Assembly (NCBI RefSeq): GCF_016862515.1
Contig: NZ_BONC01000040.1
Span: 1 to 64,000 of the forward strand
Length of the DNA: 64,000 bases
DNA from: Asanoa iriomotensis
GTDB taxonomy: Bacteria; Actinomycetota; Actinomycetes; Mycobacteriales; Micromonosporaceae
Reading direction: 5' to 3'
Position 1 is the stretch's first letter, and every line of letters begins with the position of its first letter. Below, in pieces: positions 1 to 11,200 of this stretch. A program made the translations under genes and the position numbers. The notes beneath the pieces are model-generated. The model saw only the letters and a list, made by a program, of their open reading frames with translations, was not told the DNA's origin and searched no databases.

Positions 1-1584
1 GGACCCAGCACTACCGCGGGCATCGGCCGACATGCCGCCGTCGGATCCGGAACCGCCGGCATGACCGTCGGGCCCGGCGCCATTCGTGGCGTCTCCCGAA
101 GCGGAACCGCCGCCCGCGCCACCGCCCGCCGCTGAGGCGGAGGCCGCGAACAGGTTGGCGAAGTAAGGATCCGATCCGCCCGCAGGCGGCGGCCCCGGCA
201 GCACCGACGGCGCCGGTGCCGGGCCGCTGAGCGCGGGCGGCGCCGACGGCAGCGGCGACGGCCCGTCAACACCGGAAGACCCACCGAGCGGTGCCGGCTC
301 CGACAGCCCAGCCGACGACGCCGCCACCACGACCGGCCCGGGATAGGCGCCAGGCGACGGCGCGGCAGCGGCCTGCCCGCCGTCCAGCGACGCCGCCGCG
401 ACCGCCGGCGTGCCGGCACCGGACCTCGACCCGCCGAAGGCAAAGGAGGGCGACGATGCCGCGCCAAGACCCACGCCCGCCGTGGCCGCGGTGCGCGCCG
501 GCGACCACCGGCCCACCTCCTCGGCCTCGGCGGACCCGTCGTCCACCGCCGCCTCGTCGCGGACGGCGTTGCGGATCGCGTACTCCAGCGCGGCCAGCAG
601 CAGCAGGTCGATCACCAGCGCCGGAATGGCGGCGAACTGGTAGACGGCGAACTCGAACACCCGGGTCAACAGCAGGTCGACCAACACCGCCCGCTGCAGC
701 CACCGGTAACCCGACACCCGCCGCTTCTGCCGCAGCCGCACCAGGCCCCAGACCACGCACGCCGCCGACACCAGCGCGCTGGCACCGCCGACCGCCGTCG
801 GCACCGGGTCGGTGAACCGGAGCGTGACATCTGCACCGGCCTCCCGCGCGAGCAGCGCCGACACGATCAGCAGGGCGAAACCGAGCGTGACCACGGTCTG
901 CAGCAGCAGCACCACGATCGTCGTGATCATGGCGCCGCGGCGCCGCAGCGTCCGCCGGATCCGCTGCGCGACCCGCGTGCCGATCTGGCTGACGTCGTAC
1001 TTCTCCGCCCGTCCCGACGGGATCTGCTGGATCAGCGCGACCGCCGCGGCCGCACCCGGCAGGTCACGGGCGGCGTTCAGACGACGCAGCGCCATCTCGC
1101 GGGAGTGGTCGGTCATCCCGTTGGTCACGCCGGCCGCGGCCGTGTTCAGGGCCGCCGAGTACAGCTCGCGCCGGCTCAGCGGCCGCCGCCCGTGCAGGGC
1201 GTGGATCCCGAGGACGAGCAGCACGATCACCACGTACATGATCGCGATGCTCGGGGTGAAGAAGTAGTCGTTGTTGCTGGTCAGGAACTTGCCGACCTCG
1301 TCGATGAACAACCCGAAGCCGACACCGGCCAGGAACGACCCGATGGGTCTGATCACCCGCCCGTTGAACGACAGCAGGCCCATCACGCCGACGGCCATCA
1401 ACAGGCCGCCCCACAGTACGTGCGCGATGTGCAGCCCGCTGCCGCCCAGCTGCGGATAACCGGTAACGAACAGGGCGAATCGGATGGCGAGCACCGTCGC
1501 CACCGCGGTGACGATGAACTCCATCAGCAGGGGCACGGCATTGGCGGCTCGTGGGAGCCCCCAGCGCACCAGGCGATCGCCCAC
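1..1584 (-). CDS. Multi-pass membrane protein with Gly/Ser/Pro-rich tail (3' end outside the window)
   Basis: This frame is open from about 1590 to the left edge, so only the first ~528 residues are visible and the stop is missing. I chose GTG at 1584 because AAGAAG lies just upstream; GTG at 1569 or ATG at 1524 are alternatives. About seven hydrophobic segments are visible (residues ~21-42, ~55-80, ~87-108, ~118-138, ~220-250, ~258-280, ~300-330). An acidic linker and a low-complexity Gly/Ser/Pro/Ala tail follow, facing an unknown side. I do not recognise a family. The same segment has long spurious frames on both strands because of its GC content. Confidence 0.75.
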   Translation of the reverse strand, partial: MGDRLVRWGLPRAANAVPLLMEFIVTAVATVLAIRFALFVTGYPQLGGSGLHIAHVLWGGLLMAVGVMGLLSFNGRVIRPIGSFLAGVGFGLFIDEVGKFLTSNNDYFFTPSIAIMYVVIVLLVLGIHALHGRRPLSRRELYSAALNTAAAGVTNGMTDHSREMALRRLNAARDLPGAAAAVALIQQIPSGRAEKYDVSQIGTRVAQRIRRTLRRRGAMITTIVVLLLQTVVTLGFALLIVSALLAREAGADVTLRFTDPVPTAVGGASALVSAACVVWGLVRLRQKRRVSGYRWLQRAVLVDLLLTRVFEFAVYQFAAIPALVIDLLLLAALEYAIRNAVRDEAAVDDGSAEAEEVGRWSPARTAATAGVGLGAASSPSFAFGGSRSGAGTPAVAAASLDGGQAAAAPSPGAYPGPVVVAASSAGLSEPAPLGGSSGVDGPSPLPSAPPALSGPAPAPSVLPGPPPAGGSDPYFANLFAASASAAGGGAGGGSASGDATNGAGPDGHAGGSGSDGGMSADARGSAGS

Positions 1585-1620
1585 ACTTCTTCGTATCAAA
1601 CATGAGTGATGTTCGCTGCA

Positions 1621-2307
1621 TTACCCGAAAAGAGCCCAAATCGCCGCCCCGAGCACGTACCCGAGGCCGTTCGTCGCCCAATGCAGCAGGGCCGGCGCGA
1701 ACAGGCTCCCGGACCGCCAGCGCAGCACCGCGAGCACCACCCCGGCCAGCGCCGTCGCGGCCACCGCCGAGACCGTCACCAACGCCGTCGCGGACCCGTA
1801 CACGTCGCCGACCGCCGCGTTGCGACGACCCAACCCGATCGACGGCAGCACGTGCCAGACACCGAACAGGACGGACGACACGACGGTCGCCCACACCGGC
1901 CCCCGCAGCCGGGCGACCATCCCCCAGAGCACGCCGCGGAAGCCGACCTCCTCCAGCAGCACGGTGCCGACCGGCACGCTGACCAGCGCGGCGAACAAGG
2001 CACCGCCGAACGAAAGGTGGGCGCGCTGGTCCAGGAACGCCGAACGGCCGGCCGGCACGACCAGGGCGAGCAGGTAGACGACGAGCACGAGAAGGGCGGC
2101 GACGCCACCCCACCGCAGCCCGCGCCGCCAGGTGGCCCGCGCCAAACCTAGATCTGCGGCGGTCAGGCCCGCCGCACGCGCGAGCAGGAGCAGGACCAGA
2201 ACCGAAGGGACCGAGATCCACGGGTACGCGCCAGGCAGCGCGACGTTGTTGACGTAGTTCGCGACGCCGAGCACCGCGACCGCCGCCAACAACCACCGAA
2301 CCCGCAC
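1621..2307 (-). CDS. CPBP (CAAX-type) intramembrane metalloprotease
   Basis: A 228-aa integral membrane protein. The family signatures are visible in order: EEVGFRG (the EExxxR motif) near residue 118, the FGVWH segment near 148 and a C-terminal ALLHWATNG segment near 206. These supply the Glu and His residues expected to bind the catalytic metal. CPBP proteases act in the membrane on prenylated or other membrane substrates, and bacterial members are often tied to bacteriocin immunity. Nothing nearby points to a substrate. Start is GTG at 2307. The upstream membrane gene on the same strand begins 37 nt after its stop, so the two may share a transcript. Confidence 0.85.
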   Translation of the reverse strand: MRVRWLLAAVAVLGVANYVNNVALPGAYPWISVPSVLVLLLLARAAGLTAADLGLARATWRRGLRWGGVAALLVLVVYLLALVVPAGRSAFLDQRAHLSFGGALFAALVSVPVGTVLLEEVGFRGVLWGMVARLRGPVWATVVSSVLFGVWHVLPSIGLGRRNAAVGDVYGSATALVTVSAVAATALAGVVLAVLRWRSGSLFAPALLHWATNGLGYVLGAAIWALFG

Positions 2308-2365
2308 GCAGACCAGTGTCGGGGGGTTGGCACTGGTCGCGCGCGGGTTCGGCGGGCTTAGCGGA

Positions 2366-2851
2366 TCACTTCCAGTCGTGACCCCCGCGGCCCTGCCAAC
2401 CGCCGCCGCCGGGACCGCCGGGGCCGAAGCCGCCGCCCGGAAGGACGCCGTTGTCGGCGGCCGCGATGATCGCGTCGGCCTGCTCCTGGGTCAGCTTGCC
2501 GTCCTTGACCGCAGTCGCGAGCCGCTCCTTGAGCTGGTCGACCCGCTCGGTCTTGGCGTCGCCGGCCAGGTCCTTCTGCACCTTGGTCAGCGCGTCGGAA
2601 ACCTTCTGCTGGTCGATGCCGAGCTCCTTGGCCAGCGCCGCGGCCAGCTTCTGCTGCCGGTCCTCGCGCGCCTGCTTCGCCTTGTCCTGCCACTCCTTGC
2701 CGTGGTCCGACTTGGCGGGCGCGGACGCGGACGAGGAAGGCGCCGGTGACGGACTGTCATTGGCCGCCGCGAAGGCCGGCACGCTGACGCCGATCGCCAG
2801 AACGCCGGCAGCACCGGCGCCGAGCAGCGCAAACTTCCTGGGTACTCGCAT
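2366..2851 (-). CDS. Small secreted protein with Lys/Gln-rich helical domain
   Basis: A 161-aa protein. An upstream in-frame start at 2950 exists, but ATG at 2851 is preferred: it has GGAG about 9 nt upstream and is followed at once by a signal peptide (MRVPRKF, hydrophobic core, cleavage after VPAFA). The mature part has a Ser/Pro/Ala linker, then a charged helical region (residues ~55-130) containing two similar patterns of the type LAKELGI/LTKVQKDL and DGKLTQEQADAI. It ends in a Gly-rich tail. This helical pattern is common in actinobacterial secreted proteins of unknown role. The 100 bp upstream (2852-2954) is AT-richer and probably carries the promoter. Confidence 0.7.
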   Translation of the reverse strand: MRVPRKFALLGAGAAGVLAIGVSVPAFAAANDSPSPAPSSSASAPAKSDHGKEWQDKAKQAREDRQQKLAAALAKELGIDQQKVSDALTKVQKDLAGDAKTERVDQLKERLATAVKDGKLTQEQADAIIAAADNGVLPGGGFGPGGPGGGGWQGRGGHDWK

Positions 2852-2954
2852 GGGTCTCGCTCCAAGTTGTAGGGGACTCGGAGCACTCTGCGTTATCCCG
2901 CTGAGGGCAACATTGAGATCAGCTATGAATTTCCTGGCAAATACGGACAAGCAG

Positions 2955-4829
2955 CTATGTGCCCACGGTGATCTCGATCCGCCACCGGTCGAGCGTGCCC
3001 GCGTCGTCCGGTGACGCGTCCGTCACCCGCAGCAACCACTCCCCCGCGACCGGCTGCCCGACCATCGGCGCCAGCGCCGACGGCGGCTCGGTGTCGAGCT
3101 CGAGGTGCAGGTTGCGGCCGGTGCGGACCCGGTCGTGCAGCACCGCCCGGCGCCCGGTCGGCGAGAGCAGCACGATCCGCAGGTCGCCGGCGAACGGGTG
3201 GGTGATGTCAGCCTCGAACGTCATCGACCGGACGGTGCCCGGCGAGTCGAACGTGATCGTGTCGGCCACGCCGCCGGAACCGCCGTCGGGAATGGAGACC
3301 CGCGGCTCGGACTTGCCGACCACCGTCGCACCGGCGTCGCCGACCTCGCCGACCTGGAAGCTGATCACCGGGCCGGGCGCACTGACGTCGGAGATGGTCA
3401 AGCCGGACTCACTGCCGTCCCAGCGCCTGGTCGCCGGCCGCGTGCCGTGCGACACCGCCGTGCCCTCGACCCGGCCGAACAGGTCGCCGCCGTCGCCCTG
3501 GTTGGTGTTGGACTCGAGGTCGAGGTGGCCGTCGGCCTGGAGCACCGCGCACTGGTAGTGCTGCTCGCGCGTGCCCTGCTGGAACTCGTTGGAGCCCCGA
3601 ACGTCGCAGTGGTAGACGGCCAGCCCGCTGGACGGCAGGTATTGGTCGAACCCGGCCCGCGACCGGTTCTCGACCAGGAAGTATTCGTTGTCGAGCCCGG
3701 TCGACCAGCGCAGCACCGTGTCGTAGTCGCCCTGCTTGGCCTCGAACCGCCCGCCGACGTTGAGGTCGACCTCGGTGCCCGCCCAGCCGACCAGGTGGCG
3801 GAGGTAGGCGGAGACCGGTGCCGGCGTGCGCCCCCGGTCGAGGTGGTTCCCGGCGCCCATCACGCAGTACATGCCGACCCCGGCGCTCTTGAAGTCGTCA
3901 CCCTCGCGCTCGGCGAGGCCGTAGTCGTAGAGGTCCGGGAACCGGCAGAGCATGTGGCCGGCCTCGTGGCAGAACGTGCCGATGCTGAGGTCCTCGGCCC
4001 GCCGGCCGGCGCTGGTGACGATGTAGAGCTCCGTGCGCACGCCGTTGTATTCCTTGCGGTGCACGAAGTTGTGTGGCCACAGGTCGCCTTTGTATTCGGT
4101 CTGGCCGGCGTACATGATGCACAGCGAGTCGACGATGCCCTCGCCCAGCGAGTCGAACCGCGACAGGTCGACCCCGGAGTCGACCGCGAGCTGGATCGCC
4201 TCGGGCACCAGCAGGCCCTCGGTGTTGGCGTAGGCCAACCGCGGGCGGCTCATCCGGAACGGACCGACCACCACGTTGCCGAAGTCGAGCCGCCCGGTCG
4301 ACATCGACTGGAAGTAGTTGCGCACCGAGCCCGCGTTGCCGCCGCCGGCGTAGCCGGTGCCGTTGAGCAGCGCGTCGACCTCGGCGGTGCCGACCGCGGC
4401 CGCGGTGTCCGGGAAGTCGACCAGGATCGTCAGCCCCGTGACCGTGCCCGAGCTGAGACGCCGCCCCGGCAGCAGCCCACCGCTGGGCCCGAAGGTCAGG
4501 AACTTCTCGCGCCCGCCGGCCGCCTCCCCCGGCGGCACCATCGCCTCGTGCCGGGCCTTCACCCGGTTGTTGCGCACCTCGGCGGCCTCGTGCAGGTGGC
4601 GTTGGACACCGGACGGGGGCGGGCCGGCGTCGACCCGGGTGCCGGTCGACGCGAACTCGCCCGCGTCCACGTCGGCGTAGCAGTAGGCGCCTTCGGCCTC
4701 GTCGTAGACAGCGGTGTAGCCGTCCGCCGTCTCGTAGCGCGCGTACATCTCGTCGCCGAGCACCACCAGGGGCACGTCGTCGCCCTCGCGCTGCTGGAAA
4801 CGCAGGGTCTCACCGAAGATCGCACTCAC
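2955..4829 (-). CDS. M6-family (immune inhibitor A-like) zinc metalloprotease with C-terminal P-domain
   Basis: A 624-aa protein. The zinc motif HEAGH is near residue 288 in the context FCHEAGHMLCRFPDLYDYG, typical of M6 peptidases. The N-terminal ~60 residues (FGDE/LGDEMYARYETADGYT pattern) also match that family. Residues ~505-624 form a proprotein-convertase P-domain (IPDGG start, HPFAGDLRIVLLSP, WLLRVTD). M6 enzymes are usually secreted, yet no signal peptide or membrane segment is visible after the GTG start at 4829, and no good upstream start adds one. It may stay in the cell or leave by an unusual route. Confidence 0.9.
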   Translation of the reverse strand: MSAIFGETLRFQQREGDDVPLVVLGDEMYARYETADGYTAVYDEAEGAYCYADVDAGEFASTGTRVDAGPPPSGVQRHLHEAAEVRNNRVKARHEAMVPPGEAAGGREKFLTFGPSGGLLPGRRLSSGTVTGLTILVDFPDTAAAVGTAEVDALLNGTGYAGGGNAGSVRNYFQSMSTGRLDFGNVVVGPFRMSRPRLAYANTEGLLVPEAIQLAVDSGVDLSRFDSLGEGIVDSLCIMYAGQTEYKGDLWPHNFVHRKEYNGVRTELYIVTSAGRRAEDLSIGTFCHEAGHMLCRFPDLYDYGLAEREGDDFKSAGVGMYCVMGAGNHLDRGRTPAPVSAYLRHLVGWAGTEVDLNVGGRFEAKQGDYDTVLRWSTGLDNEYFLVENRSRAGFDQYLPSSGLAVYHCDVRGSNEFQQGTREQHYQCAVLQADGHLDLESNTNQGDGGDLFGRVEGTAVSHGTRPATRRWDGSESGLTISDVSAPGPVISFQVGEVGDAGATVVGKSEPRVSIPDGGSGGVADTITFDSPGTVRSMTFEADITHPFAGDLRIVLLSPTGRRAVLHDRVRTGRNLHLELDTEPPSALAPMVGQPVAGEWLLRVTDASPDDAGTLDRWRIEITVGT

Positions 4830-5044
4830 CGGACACCGCCTTCACCCGTGGACGGACCGACGCTAGACCTGGGCGGACGGGACGGCAGTCACGGATCGGA
4901 CATCGTGACACGGTCGAGGACGGAAACGCTGTACCCCCGCGCCCCCTGCGCGCCGGCACCCTGCCGCTAAGGTTGCGCGGGGTGGAGGGCACGGTCTTCC
5001 CCTGGCGGGGCGTAACACCTCGCAACACGGGGTACGGAGGCATG

Positions 5045-6469
5045 ATGCTCAATCCCGGAGACGCGCTTGGCGGGCGCTACCGGCTGGAGGAGCCCATCGC
5101 CAGTGGCGGCATGGGTGAGGTTTGGCGTGCCATCGACCAGGTCCTCGGCCGCACCGTCGCCGTGAAGGTGCTGCATCCCCGCGCCGTCGGCGACCCCGGC
5201 TTCAGCGCCCGCTTCCGCGGCGAGGCGCGCACCATGGCAACCCTCCGCCACCCCGGCGTCGTCGACGTCTACGACTACGGCGAGGGCACCGACCCTGACG
5301 ACAAGCCGGTCGCGTACCTGGTGATGGGCTTCGTCGACGGCCAGCCGCTGTCCCAGCGGATCAAGGAGCAGGAGCGGCTCAGCTCGGCCGAGACCATGGC
5401 GATCGTGGCGCAGACCGCCCACGCGCTGCAGGCCGCCCACGAGGCCGGCGTCGTGCACCGGGACGTCAAGCCGGGCAACCTGATCGTCCGGCCGGACGGC
5501 CAGGTCGTGCTGGTCGACTTCGGTGTCGCCCGGTCCGCCGAGGCGGCCAGCCTGACCGGCGTCGACGAGTTGGTCGGCACCGCGCTCTACATGGCGCCCG
5601 AGCAGGTCGCCAAGAGCAAGATCACGCCGTCCACCGACATCTACGCGCTGGGCGCGGTCGCGTACCACTGCCTGGCCGGGCATCCGCCGTTCATGGGGGA
5701 CAACGCGCTGACCATCGCCCTGTCGCACCTCGACGAGGAGCCGCCGCCGCTGCCGGACGAGGTGCCGCCCGCGGTGCGCACCGTCGTGGCGACCGCGATG
5801 GCCAAGGAGCCCGCCGACCGGTTCAAGAACGCGGCGGCGATGGCCCAGATCGCCGAGGCCGCCATGGGCCCGTCGCCGTCCGAGACCGCCACGGCGTTGC
5901 ACCGGACGGCCGCGACCGCGCTGCTCGCCGGTGGACCGGCGACGACCAGGCCACGGCCCGGGTACGCGCCCGGATCGGCCGGCGTCGGCCTCCGCGACAC
6001 GTTCGCCGGCAGTGACCCACGATCGGCCGGCACCGGCACGGTCCCGGCGGCACCGCCGGGTGCACCGGGGCCCGGCCGCCGCAAGCGGCTGAGCACCACC
6101 CACCGGGCCGGCATCGTCGCCGCGGCCCTGATCGGCGTCGCCGCGGTGGTCATGGTGATCGCGTTGATGAACCCGGGCAACAACCAGCCGAGCGGCACCG
6201 ACCTGCCGTCGCAGCCGGCCGCGCCGACCGAGGCGACCGAGGAGGTCCCCACGGTTTCGCCGGGGCCGTCGCTGACCAGCCCGGCGCGGACGCGGAGCAG
6301 CTCGCCCCGCAACAACCCCCCGCCGCCGACCACGAAGCCGACCACCCCGGCCAGCCCGACGCCGGACGAGGACGAAGACCCGCCGACCACGCAGCCGCCG
6401 ACGAACCCCCCGACGAACCCACCGACGAACCCGCCGACCGAGGAGCCGACCAACCCGCCCGCGGGGTAG
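5045..6469 (+). CDS. Transmembrane serine/threonine protein kinase (PknB-type) with Pro/Thr-rich extracellular tail
   Basis: A 474-aa Hanks-type kinase. Visible motifs are the Gly-rich loop (SGGMGEVW), VAVKVL with the ATP-binding Lys, HRDVKPGNL, DFGVARS and ALYMAPEQ. A single membrane segment lies at about residues 350-372, then a Pro/Thr/Ser tail ending in four NPPT-type repeats. There are no PASTA domains, so the outer part is a spacer rather than a known ligand-binding unit. GGAGG at 5036-5040 precedes two adjacent ATGs (5042 and 5045); the second has the better spacing. It is divergent from the M6 protease across about 215 bp. Confidence 0.92.
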   Translation: MLNPGDALGGRYRLEEPIASGGMGEVWRAIDQVLGRTVAVKVLHPRAVGDPGFSARFRGEARTMATLRHPGVVDVYDYGEGTDPDDKPVAYLVMGFVDGQPLSQRIKEQERLSSAETMAIVAQTAHALQAAHEAGVVHRDVKPGNLIVRPDGQVVLVDFGVARSAEAASLTGVDELVGTALYMAPEQVAKSKITPSTDIYALGAVAYHCLAGHPPFMGDNALTIALSHLDEEPPPLPDEVPPAVRTVVATAMAKEPADRFKNAAAMAQIAEAAMGPSPSETATALHRTAATALLAGGPATTRPRPGYAPGSAGVGLRDTFAGSDPRSAGTGTVPAAPPGAPGPGRRKRLSTTHRAGIVAAALIGVAAVVMVIALMNPGNNQPSGTDLPSQPAAPTEATEEVPTVSPGPSLTSPARTRSSSPRNNPPPPTTKPTTPASPTPDEDEDPPTTQPPTNPPTNPPTNPPTEEPTNPPAG

Positions 6470-6599
6470 GAACGGCAAGTTCGGTTTGCAAGTTGCGCCT
6501 GGTCAGAACCCGTTTGGGCTCGTTTGATCGGCGTCACCGACCGGCCGTGCGGACGCGATCGGGCGACTTACTGCCATCGCTGCGGCGGCCTACTGTGAC

Positions 6600-6629
6600 G
6601 GTGAACGCCGGGTGAATAGCCTGTTCACC
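6600..6629. promoter_or_regulatory. Inverted repeat just before the zinc-ribbon gene
   Basis: GGTGAAC (6600-6606) and GTTCACC (6623-6629) are perfect 7-bp inverted arms separated by 16 nt, ending one base before the ATG at 6631. The position fits an operator or a hairpin over the start site. No Shine-Dalgarno sequence is evident. Function is inference. Confidence 0.4.
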
Positions 6630-6630
6630 G

Positions 6631-6996
6631 ATGGGAACCGATTCGACGCAGGAGCCCGCGGTCACCCGCGGGCTCTTGAATGGACGTGTCCACTGCGGCA
6701 CCTGCGGCGCCGAGATGACCGCCGAGACGATCCGGGGGCTCCGGCGGTACATCTGCCGGTGCAGCCGGGCCGTGCCCGCCGACGAGCTCGACGTCCTGGT
6801 GCTCGGCCGGGTCTACGACCGGCGACGGTCGACCGGCCGGGCCGACCCGGTGCGCCTCTGCGACGAGGCCCACCTGGTCGACACCTACCTGCGCGGTGTC
6901 ACCGTGGGTGCCGACTGGACCCGGCCGGTGATCCGCTGGGCCGAGGTCGCCCCTACCGCGACGGCTGCGGAAGGTCGCAGTCGACCTTCGGGTTGA
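6631..6996 (+). CDS. Stand-alone zinc-ribbon protein resembling the serine-recombinase zinc ribbon
   Basis: A 121-aa protein. Residues ~14-45 read LLNGRVHCGTCGAEM...RYICRC, with Cys pairs spaced like the zinc beta-ribbon that large serine recombinases carry after the catalytic domain. There is no recombinase domain here or upstream. The gene could be a recombinase fragment or a small nucleic-acid-binding protein; codon use matches the neighbours, which argues for a maintained gene. Its last 44 bp overlap the convergent small membrane protein gene. Confidence 0.6.
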   Translation: MGTDSTQEPAVTRGLLNGRVHCGTCGAEMTAETIRGLRRYICRCSRAVPADELDVLVLGRVYDRRRSTGRADPVRLCDEAHLVDTYLRGVTVGADWTRPVIRWAEVAPTATAAEGRSRPSG

Positions 6997-7159
6997 CGCC
7001 GAAGTAGTTCAGCGGCCCGGCGATGATCGTGACGATCGTGTTGCTGGCCTCGGCGCAGTTGGTGTCGTCGTTGCTGAAGTAGCCGCGCTGCCCCGCCGCG
7101 ATGGCGCCGATGACGAGCCAGATCACGACTATCAATCCACCGATCCCGGTCGTGCGCAC
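6953..7159 (-). CDS. Small single-pass membrane protein
   Basis: A 68-aa protein starting with GTG at 7159, with GGGAGGAA a few bases upstream. One membrane segment (GLIVVIWLVIGAIAAG, residues ~8-24) is followed by a short outer part with two Cys (NCAEA and DCDLP) and an NTIVTIIAGPLNYFG hydrophobic stretch. I do not recognise a function. It lies just downstream of malate synthase on the same strand but 83 nt away, so it may be a separate unit. Confidence 0.65.
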   Translation of the reverse strand: MRTTGIGGLIVVIWLVIGAIAAGQRGYFSNDDTNCAEASNTIVTIIAGPLNYFGVNPKVDCDLPQPSR

Positions 7160-7242
7160 AGTTCCTCCCAGGTCCACTGTTCCCGCGTTGCGCGGGTGTG
7201 GCCTGATACCCGATCTATGCGGTGCGGCAAACGCGAGCCCGG

Positions 7243-8813
<1,571 letters not shown>

Positions 8814-8817
<4 letters not shown>

Positions 8818-10091
8818 GGCGCGACTCCTCGGATGGATGCGTCCAGCAAGGTCATCGGATGGTAGATCGGAACGGTACGGTCGCGGCCGAGGTGCGCGGT
8901 GATCTGCAACGCACAGCCGGGGTTGGCGGCGGCGATCGCGTCGGCGCCGGTGGCGGCGAGGTTGTCGGCCTTGCGCTTGCCGAGCGTGGCGGCGGCGTCC
9001 GGCTGGAGCAGGTTGTAGATGCCGGCCGAGCCGCAGCACAGCTCCCATTCCCGGGGTTCGACCAGCGTGACGCCGGGTATGCCGCGCAGCAGCGCCCGCG
9101 GCGGGATCCGCACGCCCTGCGCGTGTGCCAGGTGGCAGGCGTCGTGGTACGCGATCCGCAGCTCCACCGGATGCCGGGTGGCCTGCGCCGGGTGGGCGTC
9201 GAGCAACTCGTGCACGTCGCGCACCTTGGCCGAGAACGCCGCCGCCCGCGAGGCCCAGGCCGGGTCGTCGGCCAGCAGATGCCCGTAGTCCTTCATCGCC
9301 GAGCCGCAGCCGGCCACGTTGACGGCGATCGCGTCGAAGCCCTCGTAGGCGGCGATCGTCTCCCGCGCCAGTTTCAGCGCTTCGGGCTCCAGCCCGGAGT
9401 GCAGCGGCAGCGCGCCGCAGCAGCGCGGCCGGCGGGGAGCGTGCACCTCCCAGCCCTCGGCGGCCAGCACGCGGACCGTCGCGGCGTTCACGTCGCCGTA
9501 GAACACCCGCTGCACGCAGCCCTGCATGAACGCCACCGCGCCGCGCGGCTCGACACCGGTCGCGGCCGGCGTGACCACCGCGAGCTGCTGGGTCGCGGCC
9601 CGCATCGGGACCTTGGGAGCGAGAGCGAGGAGAGCGCCGATCCGGGTACGCAGCGCGCGGTCACCGAACAACGACGCCAGCCGCAGCCGCCCCTGCGCCG
9701 CGATCGCCGGCACCATCGCCCGCAGCCGCCCGGGGTGGGTGAACAGGGCGAAGATGGCCGCCCGGTGCAGCCGCTCGGTGCGCGACCGCAACGGGCTGCG
9801 CTCGAGCTGCGGCCGCACCTGCTCGATGAGCTTGTCGTATTGCACGCCCGACGGACACGCGGTCACGCAGGCCATGCAGCCCAGGCACCGGTCGAAATGC
9901 TCCACCATGGACGCCGACAGGGCATCCTCGTGACCGACCCGCATCAGCAGGATCCGGCCGCGCGGCGAGTCCATCTCGTTCTCGAACACCGCATAGCTCG
10001 GGCAGGTGGGCAGGCAGAAACCACAGTGGACACAGTCCTTGATGAGCTCCGGGTCCGGCGGGCGGCGGGCGTCCCACGCGGTGTCGGTCAT
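8814..10091 (-). CDS. glcF: Glycolate oxidase iron-sulfur subunit
   Basis: A 425-aa protein. Two 4Fe-4S motifs lie in the N-terminal part: CVHCGFCLPTCP (~residues 20-31) and CLGCMACVTACP (~70-81). Two CCG-type domains follow, with PRRPRCCGALPLH and WELCCGSAGIYN. It passes electrons from the flavin subunits to the respiratory chain. The frame is open far upstream into glcE, but ATG at 10091 overlaps the glcE stop by one base (TGATG) and is the right length for the family. It is the third gene of the glycolate operon. Confidence 0.92.
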
Positions 10092-11200
10092 CAGATGCCT
10101 CCCACGTAGGTGCCGGGCCGGAACATGCCCGCGGGATCGAACCGGGCCTTCACGCTGCGCATCAGCGCGAGGGTGCCCGGGTCGGGGGCCGTCCAGGGCC
10201 CCTCGACCAGCCGGGCACCGTCGAGCACGACGGTCGGGCGCGGCGCCAGCGCCGCCCGCGCCGCGGTCACCCGGGCGGCGAGGTCGTCGCCGGCCGGGAA
10301 GCACAGGTAGGAGACGCCGAGCGCGGCCCGGGAGACGACCGTGGCGTCGCCGGCCGCGGCGATCACGGCCGGCAGGTCGGTCGGCAGGGCGGAGACCTTG
10401 ACCACCGCCGGGCCGCGCTGTGCGGAGCGCTGCGCGGCCCAGATCGACTCGTCGTCGACGACCACGTCGGTGTCCACGTCGTGCAGCAGTTTCGCCGCAT
10501 CGGCGGCGCGGGCGGCCGCGGTCACGCCGCCGAACCGGACGAGCAGCCGGCCGGTGCCGCCGGCCCAGGACACGTCGAGCGCCATCGCCTCCAGCGGGTG
10601 GCGGGACATGGCGAGCACCGCGGCGGTCAGCGCGGCCGGGTCGGCGATGGCGGCGACCAGGGTGGCGGTGCGGGCCGGCAACGGGTGCAGCCGTAGCGCC
10701 ACCTGGGTGACCAGGCCGAGCGTCCCGTACGAGCCGGCGAACAGCTTGCCGAGGTCGTATCCGGCGACGTTCTTGATGACCGTGCCACCGGAGCGGGCGA
10801 CCGTGCCGTCGGAGAGCACGACGGTGATGCCGATGACCAGGTCGCGGACGCCGCCGTAGCGGTGCCGGGCCGGGCCCGAGTCGGCCGTGGCGACCAGCCC
10901 GCCGATCGTGCCGCCCCGGTCCGGCGGGTCGAGCGCCAGCCACTGGCCCTCCCGGCCCAGGTGCCGCTGCAGCTCCGCGAACGGGACGCCGGCCTGGACG
11001 ATCGCGGTGAAGTCGCCGGGGTTGTGCGCGACGATCCGGTCCAACCCTCCGGTGTGGACGGTTACCGCCCCGGGCGCGTCCGGACCGCCCCACTCCGCGC
11101 GGCTGCCCGCCCCCAATGGCCGTACCGGTGAAGAAAGCTCGGCGAGCGCGGACGCCGCCTCCTCCGTCGAAGCGGGACGCACCGCGGACGCCGTCGTCAT
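10091..11200 (-). CDS. glcE: Glycolate oxidase FAD-binding subunit GlcE
   Basis: A 369-aa PCMH-type FAD-binding protein. Visible features are the FAD site segments LGAGSRAEWGG near residue 30, DPPDRGGTIGGLVAT near 91, RYGGVRDLVIG near 112 and GGTVIKNVAGYDLGKL near 140. It is shorter than GlcD, as usual for GlcE. Start ATG at 11200 overlaps the glcD stop by 4 nt. It forms the glycolate dehydrogenase complex with GlcD and GlcF at the inner face of the membrane. Confidence 0.92.
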   Translation of the reverse strand: MTTASAVRPASTEEAASALAELSSPVRPLGAGSRAEWGGPDAPGAVTVHTGGLDRIVAHNPGDFTAIVQAGVPFAELQRHLGREGQWLALDPPDRGGTIGGLVATADSGPARHRYGGVRDLVIGITVVLSDGTVARSGGTVIKNVAGYDLGKLFAGSYGTLGLVTQVALRLHPLPARTATLVAAIADPAALTAAVLAMSRHPLEAMALDVSWAGGTGRLLVRFGGVTAAARAADAAKLLHDVDTDVVVDDESIWAAQRSAQRGPAVVKVSALPTDLPAVIAAAGDATVVSRAALGVSYLCFPAGDDLAARVTAARAALAPRPTVVLDGARLVEGPWTAPDPGTLALMRSVKARFDPAGMFRPGTYVGGI

